Assembly (NCBI GenBank): GCA_030428185.1
Contig: JAUICE010000011.1
Span: forward strand, 1-43,629
DNA from: Gammaproteobacteria bacterium
Lineage (GTDB): Bacteria > Pseudomonadota > Gammaproteobacteria > Legionellales > Legionellaceae
Direction of reading: 5' to 3'
Length of the DNA: 43,629 bases
The position numbers and the translations under genes were made by a program. The notes beneath the pieces are model-generated. The model was not told where the DNA came from, did not search any database, and was given only the letters and a program-made list of their open reading frames with translations. Positions 34,609 to 43,482 of the stretch are shown here, piece after piece (the first letter of the stretch is position 1; every line of letters begins with the position of its first letter).

Positions 34609-35682
34609 GTGTCTAGATTGAGATGGACATTTTTAATTGGCTGCTTATTGATTACTGGCTGTAAAACGATTGGGCCACATCGTTTGGTCGAGGATAGGTT
34701 TGATTATAATCGGGCATATTATAACTCTCAAAATAGAGAGTTGTTACTCAATATCGTTCGTCTTCGTTATGATCATCCTCCGGTTATACTAGAGGTTGAT
34801 GGCCTATCAAGTAGTGCAAGTTTCTCACGAACAGGTGTATTAGCAGGTAGTTTAACCAAAGCTTCCAATCCTTTTTCAAGAACCATCGTTGGCTCACCGA
34901 CCTATGGGATGACTTATGTGGATAACCCGATTATTAATTATCAGGCATTGAGTGGTTCGGATTTTTATAGAAGTTTTTTGGCACCGATTCACTTAAGAAG
35001 TATTGCACTTTTATTAAATTCTTCATGGAACATTAAACGTCTTTTTAGCGTCACCATACAGAGGATGGGAGATGCGGTTAATGCTGCTCACGCGGCAAGG
35101 CCCACTTCTGGTTATGCGCCATCGTATAAATCATTTACTGATTTTCTTACGATTCTAAGGCGTTTTCAAATTGAGGATGCTTTAGTCTCTCGCTTTGATG
35201 ATAAAAGCGAGACCTTAGAGCTTATATTAGATGATAGAGTTCACTTAACATCCAAGGAAAGGCAGGCGATTAAAAGAGCTGGAATTACTATGTGGCATCA
35301 TCGAATTCTTTTTTCAACTGAGCGCAGGTCTAATACAAATCATGTGATCACTCGTTCAGCATTAGGGATGATGCACTACTTATCGAAAGGGGTGCGGGTT
35401 CCTAAAGAGCACATTGATTTTAAAATTGCGAATAAAACCAGTAGAAAAGATGGCAGACCATTTGATTGGCAGTATGTTTTAAAAGGCATAATGAATATTA
35501 GAGCATCGAAAAATTATCCTAAATATCCCATGGTTGTCATACCTTTTTTAGATAGGTGGTATTATATCGATGAGCGTGACAATAATTCTAAGCAGACTAT
35601 TGTGATGTTAACTAATTTACTAGGCTTTCTATCTGGCTCCGTAGATAAAAGGCCGCCCGTTGGGCTTACCCGCACCGCATGA
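34609..35682 (+). CDS. Predicted lipoprotein, conserved but unnamed family
   Basis: A GTG start follows GGATAGGG. The 357-residue precursor begins with a lipoprotein signal (RLRWTFLIGCLLITGC; lipobox I-T-G-C), so the mature protein is anchored by Cys18 or so. Next comes FDYNRAYYNSQNRELLLNIV followed by RLRYDHPP, a segment I remember as conserved in unnamed proteobacterial lipoproteins, though I cannot give a domain number. The middle part (ALLLNSSWNIKRLFSVTIQR) and the end (YYIDERDNNSKQTIVMLTNL) are mixed alpha/beta. Function is unknown. It stands alone, converging with typA and sharing its terminator. Confidence 0.65.
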   Translation: MSRLRWTFLIGCLLITGCKTIGPHRLVEDRFDYNRAYYNSQNRELLLNIVRLRYDHPPVILEVDGLSSSASFSRTGVLAGSLTKASNPFSRTIVGSPTYGMTYVDNPIINYQALSGSDFYRSFLAPIHLRSIALLLNSSWNIKRLFSVTIQRMGDAVNAAHAARPTSGYAPSYKSFTDFLTILRRFQIEDALVSRFDDKSETLELILDDRVHLTSKERQAIKRAGITMWHHRILFSTERRSNTNHVITRSALGMMHYLSKGVRVPKEHIDFKIANKTSRKDGRPFDWQYVLKGIMNIRASKNYPKYPMVVIPFLDRWYYIDERDNNSKQTIVMLTNLLGFLSGSVDKRPPVGLTRTA

Positions 35683-35704
35683 GTTTATGAGTAAGTAGTT
35701 GCAG

Positions 35705-35728
35705 GTGCTCCCTTCATGGAGCACTTTT
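35705..35728. terminator. Shared terminator between lipoprotein gene and typA
   Basis: GTGCTCC (35705-35711) and GGAGCAC (35718-35724) form a perfect 7-bp stem with a 6-nt loop, followed by TTTT on the plus strand. The hairpin reaches the stop codon of the converging typA gene. Confidence 0.75.
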
Positions 35729-37532
35729 ACTTGTCTCTTTTTCTTTCATGCTCTTTAAGCTTCTTTTTACGAATACGAATATTGGTTGGTGTAACCTCAA
35801 CAAGCTCATCATTATCAATAAACTCCATTGCTTGCTCTAATGTAAACTTTATTGGAGGGGTTAGGATTAAGTTTTCATCGGTTCCTGCTGCTCGAACATT
35901 TGTTAGTTGTTTTTCTTTTGTAACATTTACAACTAAGTCATTATCTCGAGAGTGGATACCAACAACCATACCTTCATAACAAGGTGTTTGGTGCTCAACA
36001 AATAGCTTTCCACGATTTTGTAAATTAAATAATGCATAAGCTCTTGCTTGTCCCTTAGTGTTAGCAATCAATACACCATTTTGCCTTTGTCCTAGTGGCA
36101 AATTTATTTGTGGACCATAGTGAGAAAACACATGATAAATTAAACCACTACCTCGTGTCAGGCTCAAAAATAAAGTATGAAATCCAATAAGGCCTCTTGT
36201 TGCCATTTCGTAATCTAGGCGAACACGTCCCTTGCCATCTGGAATCATTTCTTTAAGTTCAGCCTTGCGCTCTCCCATGGCCTCCATCACACCACCTTGA
36301 TGATCTTCCTCAATATCTAATGTGACAGATTCAAAAGGCTCGCAAATTTCACCATTTATTTCTTTGGTGATGACTTCGGGGCGAGATAGTGCAAGCTCAA
36401 AGCCTTCGCGTCGCATGTTTTCAATCAAAATACCTAAATGGAGTTCGCCTCGACCAGATACTTTAAATTTATCGGGATCTTGAGTTTCTTCTACTCTTAA
36501 TGCGACATTGTGTAAAAGCTCAGTTTCTAAACGCTCTTTGATACGTCGCGACGTGATGTACTTGCCATCTTGACCGGCAAAAGGGGAGTCATTCACTTGA
36601 AAGCCCATGCTAATAGTAGGCTCATCAACAGATAAAGCTGGAAGTGCTTCTACACATGCGAGATCACAAACTGTGTCTGAAATATAAAGAGGTTCTATGC
36701 CTGAGATGGCGACAATATCACCAGCTTCTGCTTTTTCAATTTCTACACGCTTAAGTCCTTCAAAGCCAAATAGCTGGCCTAATTTCGCATTTCGTGTCTT
36801 ACCATCTTTATCAATAACACTAACGGGAGATTTCTGCTTGATTTCCCCACGAGTGATGCGACCAATGCCAATGGTACCTAGGTAAGGAGAGTAGTCTAAG
36901 GCACTGACTTGCATTTGCAGGTGGCCTTCTTTGTCGACTTGTGGTTCAGGGACTCTTTTAATGATTTCATCTAGCAGTGGCGCCATATCAGTAGATTTTT
37001 GCTCTAAGTCAAGAGTTGCATAGCCTTGTAGTGCTGAGGCGTAAATGACTGGAAAATCTAATTGCTCATCGGTTGCGCCTAATCTATCAAATAGTTCAAA
37101 TACTTGATCAATAACCCAGTCAGGACGAGCACCATCACGGTCGACCTTGTTAATGACTACAATAGGATTTAGTCCTTGCGCAAATGCTTTTTGTGTAACG
37201 AATCGTGTTTGTGGCATGGGGCCTTCAACAGCATCAACGAGTAATAATACTGAATCAACCATCGATAAAATACGTTCAACCTCTCCACCAAAGTCAGCAT
37301 GGCCTGGAGTGTCGACAATATTGATTTTAATATCTTTCCAGTACACACAAGTATTTTTTGCCAGAATGGTGATCCCGCGCTCTTTTTCTAACTGATTTGA
37401 GTCCATGACTCGCTCGGCAACCTCAGCACGAGTATCAAGCGTATGGGTTTGTTGTAGTAGCTTATCAACCAGGGTGGTTTTTCCGTGGTCAACGTGCGCG
37501 ATGATGGCGATATTTCGTATAGAAGTTGTCAT
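35727..37532 (-). CDS. typA: Ribosome-associated GTPase TypA/BipA
   Basis: The 601-residue translational GTPase has G1 [14 protein letters not shown] (residues 12-25) and the switch segment [40 protein letters not shown] is G3, and [13 protein letters not shown] is G4. Domains homologous to EF-G II, III and V follow ([30 protein letters not shown]), then the TypA-specific C-terminal domain with [18 protein letters not shown]. It binds 70S ribosomes and affects stress, cold growth and virulence in several bacteria. The full length shows no damage. The SD is weak. Two glycosyltransferase genes lie upstream on the same strand. Confidence 0.98.
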   Translation of the reverse strand: MTTSIRNIAIIAHVDHGKTTLVDKLLQQTHTLDTRAEVAERVMDSNQLEKERGITILAKNTCVYWKDIKINIVDTPGHADFGGEVERILSMVDSVLLLVDAVEGPMPQTRFVTQKAFAQGLNPIVVINKVDRDGARPDWVIDQVFELFDRLGATDEQLDFPVIYASALQGYATLDLEQKSTDMAPLLDEIIKRVPEPQVDKEGHLQMQVSALDYSPYLGTIGIGRITRGEIKQKSPVSVIDKDGKTRNAKLGQLFGFEGLKRVEIEKAEAGDIVAISGIEPLYISDTVCDLACVEALPALSVDEPTISMGFQVNDSPFAGQDGKYITSRRIKERLETELLHNVALRVEETQDPDKFKVSGRGELHLGILIENMRREGFELALSRPEVITKEINGEICEPFESVTLDIEEDHQGGVMEAMGERKAELKEMIPDGKGRVRLDYEMATRGLIGFHTLFLSLTRGSGLIYHVFSHYGPQINLPLGQRQNGVLIANTKGQARAYALFNLQNRGKLFVEHQTPCYEGMVVGIHSRDNDLVVNVTKEKQLTNVRAAGTDENLILTPPIKFTLEQAMEFIDNDELVEVTPTNIRIRKKKLKEHERKRDK

Positions 37533-37567
37533 GAGCTTTATAAGAGGCTGGCAATAAAAAAAACAAT

Positions 37568-37602
37568 TATATACCCAAGATAGTCATAAATGCATATTTT
37601 TG
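37568..37602 (-). repeat. Weak MITE-end relic between typA and glycosyltransferase
   Basis: TATACCCAAGATAGTCATAA followed by ATGCATATTTTTGA resembles the element's right terminus read inward (TATACCCC, CATAATGCATGTTTTTGA). It fills most of the 76-bp gap upstream of typA. Similarity is partial, so this is a tentative member. Confidence 0.5.
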
Positions 37603-37608
37603 ATGACA

Positions 37609-38757
37609 TTAATTTAAATTTTTAATAAATTCGCTAAATTTTTGTGCTCGTTTTCTCCAAGTAAAGTTAGCTGCAAACGCTTTTCGCTTAGAAAAGTCAT
37701 CTTTATCATCATGATAGGCTTCTATAATGGCTTGATACAGGGCGTCAGTATTTTCTGGTTGGGCCCAGTAGATAAGTTGGCTGTCGATTGAGCTCTCAAC
37801 AGAAGGGAGTCTCGAGCAGACAGTCTTAATACCTGCCCCTAGATATTCATAAAGCTTTAGTGGAGAGGTAAATAATAGGCCATCACCCTCATAACTATTG
37901 GATAACACACCTATTTTTGATTTACTGACATAATTGATAATATTTTGATGCTCAACTCGTTTTAAAAGCATAACATTTGTCTCTAAATTGAGTGTATGGA
38001 TAGCTTGTGTATAGTGCTCATGTTGTTGTTGATTTGCTCCGATGAGGATTGCTTTAAAGTTGGGTAATAAATCGATAACCTTCCTTAAGGCTTTTAGAAG
38101 ATACTCAATGCCTTTCCAATGAGAAAAATTACCTGAGTAGATTAAGTCATATTCTTTGACGCTGTTGCTCTTAATATCTAAAAATTTTTCAGAGAACCCT
38201 ACAGGAAGTATGAGTCGGGCAGATGTTGCGTCTTTAAATGCTCTAGATATTTCGTTACTTAGTGTTGGAGTAATACAAACAAGTGCGTCCACATGTTTGA
38301 ATACGTAGCGTTCTAATTGTTGCATTTTTTTTGCTAAAGCATATTGTCCGCTTCGACAATAATTTTGAGATAGAATCTGATGAACTTCAAATACGAAATG
38401 AGCTTTGGGAAAAAAATGTCGATAGTTCAACAAATTTTTCATTTGCTTAAAGTCTCTAGTATAAAAGGTCAGAGGACCATGTGCTTGAGTCTGACACAAA
38501 TACTGAAGCATATTCCACTTAAAGAAAAGTTTATTACTTTTCACGCCAAATTTTCTATTTTGAATTTGGACGATGTTGAGGTTTTTGTGTAGATTGATAC
38601 CGATGTTATCTTTTAGGTAATTTTTAAATTGTTCTTGATTATCTAAACTGAGTAAGAAGATGTGTTCAAAATCAGCAAGACTATTTAGAAATTGTGAAAT
38701 ACTTAACATATACGTATAACCGTTACTTAAGTGCATGGGATATGGGTAAACAATCAT
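37609..38757 (-). CDS. Glycosyltransferase, GT-B fold (group 1)
   Basis: The 382-residue protein lacks membrane segments. The N-terminal half holds FSLVFEV-like strands (KAHFVFEVHQIL) and DALVCITPTLSNEISRAF, as in acceptor-binding domains. The C-terminal half begins with YDLIYSGNFSHWKGIEYLLK (about 207-226), the typical GxxxxxKG donor-site segment. KIGVLSNSYEGDGLLFTSPL with the E(x7)E-like region (EGDGLLFTSPLKLYEYLGAG) marks family GT4. It overlaps the upstream glycosyltransferase by ATGA (38754-38757), so both are translated together. The sugar and acceptor are unknown; LPS core or a surface glycan is likely. Confidence 0.85.
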   Translation of the reverse strand: MIVYPYPMHLSNGYTYMLSISQFLNSLADFEHIFLLSLDNQEQFKNYLKDNIGINLHKNLNIVQIQNRKFGVKSNKLFFKWNMLQYLCQTQAHGPLTFYTRDFKQMKNLLNYRHFFPKAHFVFEVHQILSQNYCRSGQYALAKKMQQLERYVFKHVDALVCITPTLSNEISRAFKDATSARLILPVGFSEKFLDIKSNSVKEYDLIYSGNFSHWKGIEYLLKALRKVIDLLPNFKAILIGANQQQHEHYTQAIHTLNLETNVMLLKRVEHQNIINYVSKSKIGVLSNSYEGDGLLFTSPLKLYEYLGAGIKTVCSRLPSVESSIDSQLIYWAQPENTDALYQAIIEAYHDDKDDFSKRKAFAANFTWRKRAQKFSEFIKNLN

Positions 38758-39896
38758 AGGTATTTCTCATTTAAGACTTGTTGATATAAGGAATAGGTAG
38801 GTTTGAGAAAGCGCTCGAGTCCAAACTCAGTGGTTGCTTTTTTTAATGCCATAGTTGAAGCTGAGCTAATAGTGTGTCTATTAGCAAAAATATCTATAAG
38901 AACTTGACGAATACTTTCACTATTTTTAACGGTTGTTATCCACCCACTTTTGCCGTGCTCAATATTCTCTGGAAGTCCAGCATAGTCTGATACGATAACG
39001 GGCAAACCCATTGCCATCATTTCTCTACACGCAAAAGAAATCGTCTCAATTGAGGAGGATAAAACAAAACCCACATCACCAATACTGATGATATCGCGAA
39101 CATCATCAACGAGACCTGTAAAAATCACAGGTGATAGTAACTGATAGTCATCAATATATTTTTTATGAGTTTCTCTATCTCTTTGATTTCCAGCAAGAAT
39201 GATTTTTATTTTTTTTTGCACCTCATGTTCTAAAAGTGAGATGGCTTTAGTAAGGTATTGCCAACCTTTATGTGGGGCTGTTCCAGCAACACTAACCAGC
39301 ACTAAATCTTCGTCTTTAAGCTTATATAATTTTTTTAGCTCGGCATTTTTGGCGCGTGGCTTAAAATAATTTAAATCGATTCCATTTTTAATAACAGTTG
39401 TTTGTGAGGTCAATGAAGAGGGAAGAACATGCTGTAATTGGTATTCTGAGACGACAATGAGCTTATCGAGTAATTTCTTATAGAGCAGCTTAGATAACCA
39501 CTTATTTTTAATCACTTTGGCATCGTGTTTTGTTCTGAGAATTTTGACGTTTCGATGATAAAAAAACTTCGCCATAGTAACGATTTTTTGATCTGGATTG
39601 CCATTTGTATGTACTAGTTGAATATTATACTGTTCAATTAACTTTCTGATTTTATTAACAGCATGGAGCATGCCCTTTATCTCTTTTATTTTTCCAGGAA
39701 AGTTGATATCAATTGCATGGGACTCGTTTAATTTGCTGATCATTTTATATAGTTTACTTTCTTTAGGACATGCAACAAACACATTAAGCTTGAGCTCATG
39801 TGTTAAATAATTGTAGAGATAAATCAGGTAGGTAGTATGGCCTCCTCCTCCGTGCTGGTGAAAGTTGGTCAGTAAAATACTTTTTTTCGCATCCAT
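38754..39896 (-). CDS. Glycosyltransferase, GT-B fold (group 1)
   Basis: I start at ATG 39896 (MDAKKSILLTNFHQHGGGGH). The frame is open 30 codons further, but that part is MITE relic. The 380-residue protein begins with a strand and the glycine loop HQHGGGGHTTYLIYLYNYL that binds the acceptor side. LVLVSVAGTAPHKGWQYLTK is the donor-domain start (KG), and VGFVLSSSIETISFACREMM followed by AMGLPVIVSDYAGLPENI is the E(x7)E region of GT4 enzymes. It is the first gene of a pair, overlapping the next by 4 nt. The intergenic region to tolC contains a repeat relic. Specificity is unknown. Confidence 0.87.
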   Translation of the reverse strand: MDAKKSILLTNFHQHGGGGHTTYLIYLYNYLTHELKLNVFVACPKESKLYKMISKLNESHAIDINFPGKIKEIKGMLHAVNKIRKLIEQYNIQLVHTNGNPDQKIVTMAKFFYHRNVKILRTKHDAKVIKNKWLSKLLYKKLLDKLIVVSEYQLQHVLPSSLTSQTTVIKNGIDLNYFKPRAKNAELKKLYKLKDEDLVLVSVAGTAPHKGWQYLTKAISLLEHEVQKKIKIILAGNQRDRETHKKYIDDYQLLSPVIFTGLVDDVRDIISIGDVGFVLSSSIETISFACREMMAMGLPVIVSDYAGLPENIEHGKSGWITTVKNSESIRQVLIDIFANRHTISSASTMALKKATTEFGLERFLKPTYSLYQQVLNEKYL

Positions 39897-39938
39897 TATT
39901 ATTTTCCAATTGCCTATATTTCCAAATCGATTGGATAT

Positions 39939-40001
39939 AGGAAAATACCAAAAAATGGTGGTTTGACAAAGCTTAAAACTGCTCATTATGAAAGATTAGA
40001 A
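39939..40001 (+). repeat. MITE right-end relic upstream of the efflux operon
   Basis: GAAAATACC, then TTTGACAAAGCTTAAAACTG, then CTCATTATGAAAG follows the last 65 bases of the complete element (GAAAAATACC, TTTGGCAAAGCTCAAAAAC, GCATTATGAAAGG) with about ten changes; the terminal GGGGTATA is lost. An imperfect hairpin (CCTATAT..CCAA with TTGGATATAGG, 39913-39941) lies just before it, as a hairpin does in the complete copy. Confidence 0.7.
39963..39992 (+). promoter_or_regulatory. Candidate promoter of the efflux operon within MITE relic
   Basis: TTGACA (39963-39968, full consensus), an 18-nt spacer and TATGAA (39987-39992, four of six). It points at the tolC-type gene 92 bp downstream. The intact element has TTGGCA at the same position, so a single G-to-A change gives the consensus -35. 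Confidence 0.45.
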
Positions 40002-40083
40002 AGATAAACTATTCTAAAATTGAGCTGTTTGTATTATGATTGCTACGTTTTGTGATTATTTGAGTTCTTAGAACTACCAAAGT

Positions 40084-41652
40084 ATGCAGTATTTGAGATA
40101 TATGCTCTTATCCATGTCCATGCTGGCATGTTCAGCGTTTGGGCATCAAGCGAAAGAAGGTACTATAGGCTCCTTACTTAAGGGCGATACCGTTTCAGCA
40201 GCCGTTGAGCATGCGATAAATGCCCCAGAGTATGTGTTAACACACCCAATAAACATGCCAATTGCGCCCAATGATAAGCAGAAATCTTTTGTGTTTTTAA
40301 GCTTGCGTGATGCTATTTACTTATCACTTCGCTATAACCCTGACTTACAGTCAGACGAGTTAGATAGGATTTTGAGTCGTTATCAATTGAGATTAAAAGA
40401 AAATGAGTTCGAATTGCAGTATGCCTTATCAGGTGGTGGAAATCGCTCTTGGCCAAATGCGATAGCGATTAATGACACTTCTTTAACCAATGCAAATATT
40501 AGTGCCGAAGTAAAGCTGAATAACCATCAAGGTGGGACGATGAGCGTTTCTACAGATAACCAGCTCAATGGTAATGAATATCAACCATCCTTAACCGTTT
40601 CATATAAGCAGCCGTTACTTAGAGGAGCTGGGCGTGCAGTGACAGATATTGGTTTATACGATCAGCGTGATAGTGACCAGCAAAGTCATCTACTGTTAAA
40701 ACAGTCGGTGATAGATAAGGTTACAGCTGTGCTTGAAGCCTATAGAGCATTAATTCAACAGAACAATAGCTTACATATTCAAAAACAGTCCTTAAGGGAT
40801 GCGATAAAAACATTTAAAGAAAATGAAATTCGCATAGCATCAGGTAGACTGGCCCCGAGTGTTAACACCCAGCAGGCGTTTCAAATATCTAGAATAAAAA
40901 CAGATTTAGAGGGGCAAGAAAACGCCCGTTTATTGTCGAGCCAGTCACTATTAACGACTATTGGTCTTGATCCTAAGATGAATATCTCAGTTCCTGTAAA
41001 TGTATCACTGAATAAGCTAACAATTCCCGATGAGCAGCAATCTTTAGATTATGCCTTTAAACATAATACAGCATATCGGGTTGCCTTAATTGAGGCGAAA
41101 AAAACTTATCGTGCTTATATACAGGCTAAAAATCAGCAGTTATGGCAATTAGATCTATCATTAAGTTCTCGGATTGGCCAACAAAATGGAATCACGAATA
41201 CACCGGGGACTAGTTTTTTCAACGGAAAAAATATGGAGCAGAGAGTGAGTTTGGATTTTTCTGTACCTATACGAGACTTAAATCGAAAGCAGCAGTTAAT
41301 AGCTGCAAAGCTTGCTCTTGAGAGAACACATGTGCAGCTAGAAGCGATGCGAAGACAATTAAGAACAGATATCCTGAACACAATTCGTAGTATTCGAACT
41401 CAAGTACATATGTTTGAACTTTCAAAAAATCAATTAGCTTTGGCAAAAAAAGCGTATCAATTGGAACTGAAAAAGCAAGAGGCGGGGATTGCGTCATCGT
41501 TGGATGTGACCAATAGTCAAAATCAGCTGATTTCAGCACGTAATAATATGACGAGTGTTAAGATAACTTATCTCAATTTAATGTCATCTTTAGCTCAGAA
41601 ATTAGCAACCACATTGGATGTATGGCATCTAAATATAGGTTTTTTAAAGTGA
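40084..41652 (+). CDS. TolC-family outer-membrane efflux protein
   Basis: The 522-residue precursor has a signal sequence (YMLLSMSMLACSAFG); the Cys could be lipidated, though the lipobox is imperfect. The mature protein has two repeats of long alpha-hairpin domains. SLRDAIYLSLRYNPDLQSDE (about 74-93) is the standard OEP repeat start, and FSVPIRDLNRKQQLIAAKLA the second-half strand plus helix. KKAYQLELKKQEAGIASSLD with VTNSQNQL is the usual 'equator' region. It forms the exit duct through the outer membrane. The stop codon overlaps the next gene's ATG as TGATG. The ribosome site is weak. Confidence 0.92.
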   Translation: MQYLRYMLLSMSMLACSAFGHQAKEGTIGSLLKGDTVSAAVEHAINAPEYVLTHPINMPIAPNDKQKSFVFLSLRDAIYLSLRYNPDLQSDELDRILSRYQLRLKENEFELQYALSGGGNRSWPNAIAINDTSLTNANISAEVKLNNHQGGTMSVSTDNQLNGNEYQPSLTVSYKQPLLRGAGRAVTDIGLYDQRDSDQQSHLLLKQSVIDKVTAVLEAYRALIQQNNSLHIQKQSLRDAIKTFKENEIRIASGRLAPSVNTQQAFQISRIKTDLEGQENARLLSSQSLLTTIGLDPKMNISVPVNVSLNKLTIPDEQQSLDYAFKHNTAYRVALIEAKKTYRAYIQAKNQQLWQLDLSLSSRIGQQNGITNTPGTSFFNGKNMEQRVSLDFSVPIRDLNRKQQLIAAKLALERTHVQLEAMRRQLRTDILNTIRSIRTQVHMFELSKNQLALAKKAYQLELKKQEAGIASSLDVTNSQNQLISARNNMTSVKITYLNLMSSLAQKLATTLDVWHLNIGFLK

Positions 41653-42785
41653 TGGGTCGAGTTAATAAGAAGCAAGTTTTAATTCTATTATTTATGTTTA
41701 TCGTTGGTGCATGCTCTAAAGATAAAGCATCAAAAAGCCAAAAAACTGTTGAAGCGACAGTTAAAACGCATAGCACGACGTTGCATTTTAGTGGTGATAT
41801 TAGGCCAATCAATGAGGCTGTTGTGATGACGCCTGCTGAAGGTCTAGTTACAAAGATATATTTTAAATATGGGCAAGAAGTTAAAAAGGGTGATGTACTT
41901 TTAACAATTAATTCAACATCGTTACAAAAAAATTATAACGAAACATTAACCGCTTATTTAAAAGCTAAAGATACTTTATCAGTTGAGCAAGCAAAATTTA
42001 TTGGCTCTGAAAAATTATGGAAAGCCGGGCTAATCGCAAAAAATGGTTTTGATGCGGATAAAAGTACACTGCACTCAAGTGAAATTGCTTTTATGCAAGC
42101 TAAAAAAAGGTTAGCAGATCTTCTAGGAAAAAGCGCTTATACCGACAATGATAACGTCTTTGATTTAAGCCTTTCCGATGTTAATAAAGTTAAAGCGGCT
42201 TTAAGTAAAAAATATAATACTTTTAGCTTAAAAGCGCCTATTTCAGGTGTGATACTTCTACCATTAAAGGCAGAAAGTGATAAAGCTGTACATGTAGGCT
42301 CTCATCTAAAAGAGAACGATGTTATTGCCTTGGTCGGTGATATGAGTGGATTTATGGTTAATATCAATATACCAGAGGTAGATATTGATAAATTAAAGGT
42401 AGGCATGATAGCCAAAGTATTTGGTATTTTATTTCAAGATGAAAAAGTTCAAGGAACTATCACGGAGCTTAATGGACAGGCAACGCTACAGAGCATCAAT
42501 AGTGGTATGCCAGAATTTGGGGCAACCGTTGTGGTTAAACAGTTACCGTTAACGCTGAAAAAACACTTGCGAATTGGAATGAGTGCAAACATAGATGTCT
42601 TGCTCGAAAGTCGTACGGCACTTGTTATTCCAACGGCTACGGTGCATCACAGTGCTCATAATAACTTTGTTATGCTAAAAACAGAGAAAGGTTGCCAGAA
42701 AAAAGTAGTGCGCTTAGGGCGTCCTTATGAATCAGATGTGATTGTAACGTCTGGACTTGTTTCTGGTGATAGAGTATGTCTATAG
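41652..42785 (+). CDS. Periplasmic membrane-fusion (HlyD/MacA-type) lipoprotein
   Basis: I start at ATG 41652, overlapping the tolC-type stop; an ATG at 41622 would place a polar stretch before the signal. The 377-residue product begins MGRVNKKQVLILLFMFIVGA followed by CSKDK, a lipoprotein-like signal. HLD biotinyl-like halves flank a coiled-coil hairpin: VMTPAEGLVTKIYFKYGQEV (lipoyl half), YNETLTAYLKAKDTLSVEQA (hairpin), FSLKAPISGVILLPLKAESD (second half). GDMSGFMVNINIPEVDIDKL is the beta-barrel. It connects the ABC transporter with the TolC duct. It overlaps the ATPase gene by 10 nt. The substrate cannot be read from the sequence. Confidence 0.92.
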   Translation: MGRVNKKQVLILLFMFIVGACSKDKASKSQKTVEATVKTHSTTLHFSGDIRPINEAVVMTPAEGLVTKIYFKYGQEVKKGDVLLTINSTSLQKNYNETLTAYLKAKDTLSVEQAKFIGSEKLWKAGLIAKNGFDADKSTLHSSEIAFMQAKKRLADLLGKSAYTDNDNVFDLSLSDVNKVKAALSKKYNTFSLKAPISGVILLPLKAESDKAVHVGSHLKENDVIALVGDMSGFMVNINIPEVDIDKLKVGMIAKVFGILFQDEKVQGTITELNGQATLQSINSGMPEFGATVVVKQLPLTLKKHLRIGMSANIDVLLESRTALVIPTATVHHSAHNNFVMLKTEKGCQKKVVRLGRPYESDVIVTSGLVSGDRVCL

Positions 42786-43477
42786 CGACAACTAAATTAG
42801 TCATCGAGCTTAATCATATACAAAAATCTTATAAGTTAGGTGAGCATTCAAAATGCGTTTTAGAGGATATCAATCTCAAAATATCATCAGGCGAAATGGT
42901 TTCCATTATGGGGGCTTCAGGTTCTGGAAAATCAACCCTAATGAACATTCTAGGCCTTTTAGATAGACCCAGCAGTGGTCGTTATCTTTTTCAAAAAAAC
43001 GATGTTTGTGTCTTGTCTGATAGGAGATGCGCTAGTATTCGCAATGAAAGCATTGGCTTTATCTTTCAACAGTTCCATCTTTTGCCGCGATTATCAGTCT
43101 ATGAAAATGTAGCATTACCACTATATTACGCAGATGTTTCAAGAGATATTTTTAGGTCACAAATTTTAGATGTTTTAGAAAAAGTGGGTATGAAACATTA
43201 TCTGGATTATAAACCATCAATGTTATCAGGGGGGCAGCAACAACGAGTAGCGATTGCGCGCGCGCTAGTCCGTCAGCCCAAATTAATATTAGCTGATGAA
43301 CCGACTGGTGCTTTAGACTCTAAGACTTCAGATGAGATTATGCACATTTTTCATGACTTACATCAGAGGCAAAATACAACAATAGTCATCATTACTCATG
43401 ATAAATCTATAAGTCAGCAGTGCCAGCGTGAAGTGTTCTTAAAGGATGGCTTGATAGTTTCGGACTTGGTTTTATGA
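42776..43477 (+). CDS. ABC transporter ATPase, MacB/LolD type
   Basis: The 233-residue ATPase has Walker A MGASGSGKST (residues 45-54) and the LolD/MacB-style LMNILGLLDRPSSGRYLF. GFIFQQFHLLPRLSVYENVA is the Q-loop, LSGGQQQRVAIARAL the signature (about 144-158), and LILADEPTGALDSKTS Walker B with D-loop. The size is that of a separate ATPase; MacB itself is fused to its permease. A cognate four-helix permease gene would be expected next, but a MITE-like element starts a few bases after the stop. It belongs with the fusion protein and TolC-type duct in one operon. Confidence 0.94.
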   Translation: MSIATTKLVIELNHIQKSYKLGEHSKCVLEDINLKISSGEMVSIMGASGSGKSTLMNILGLLDRPSSGRYLFQKNDVCVLSDRRCASIRNESIGFIFQQFHLLPRLSVYENVALPLYYADVSRDIFRSQILDVLEKVGMKHYLDYKPSMLSGGQQQRVAIARALVRQPKLILADEPTGALDSKTSDEIMHIFHDLHQRQNTTIVIITHDKSISQQCQREVFLKDGLIVSDLVL

Positions 43478-43482
43478 AGGGG

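Noticed and set aside
39897-39986. Thirty-codon N-terminal extension of the first glycosyltransferase.
   Set aside because: It runs through degenerate repeat sequence, and the expected N-terminal strand and glycine loop begin at the ATG at 39896.
40084-43477. TolC, fusion protein and ATPase as a type I toxin secretion system.
   Set aside because: The ATPase is a short MacB/LolD-type protein without the fused membrane domain of HlyB-type exporters, and no RTX-like substrate is nearby.
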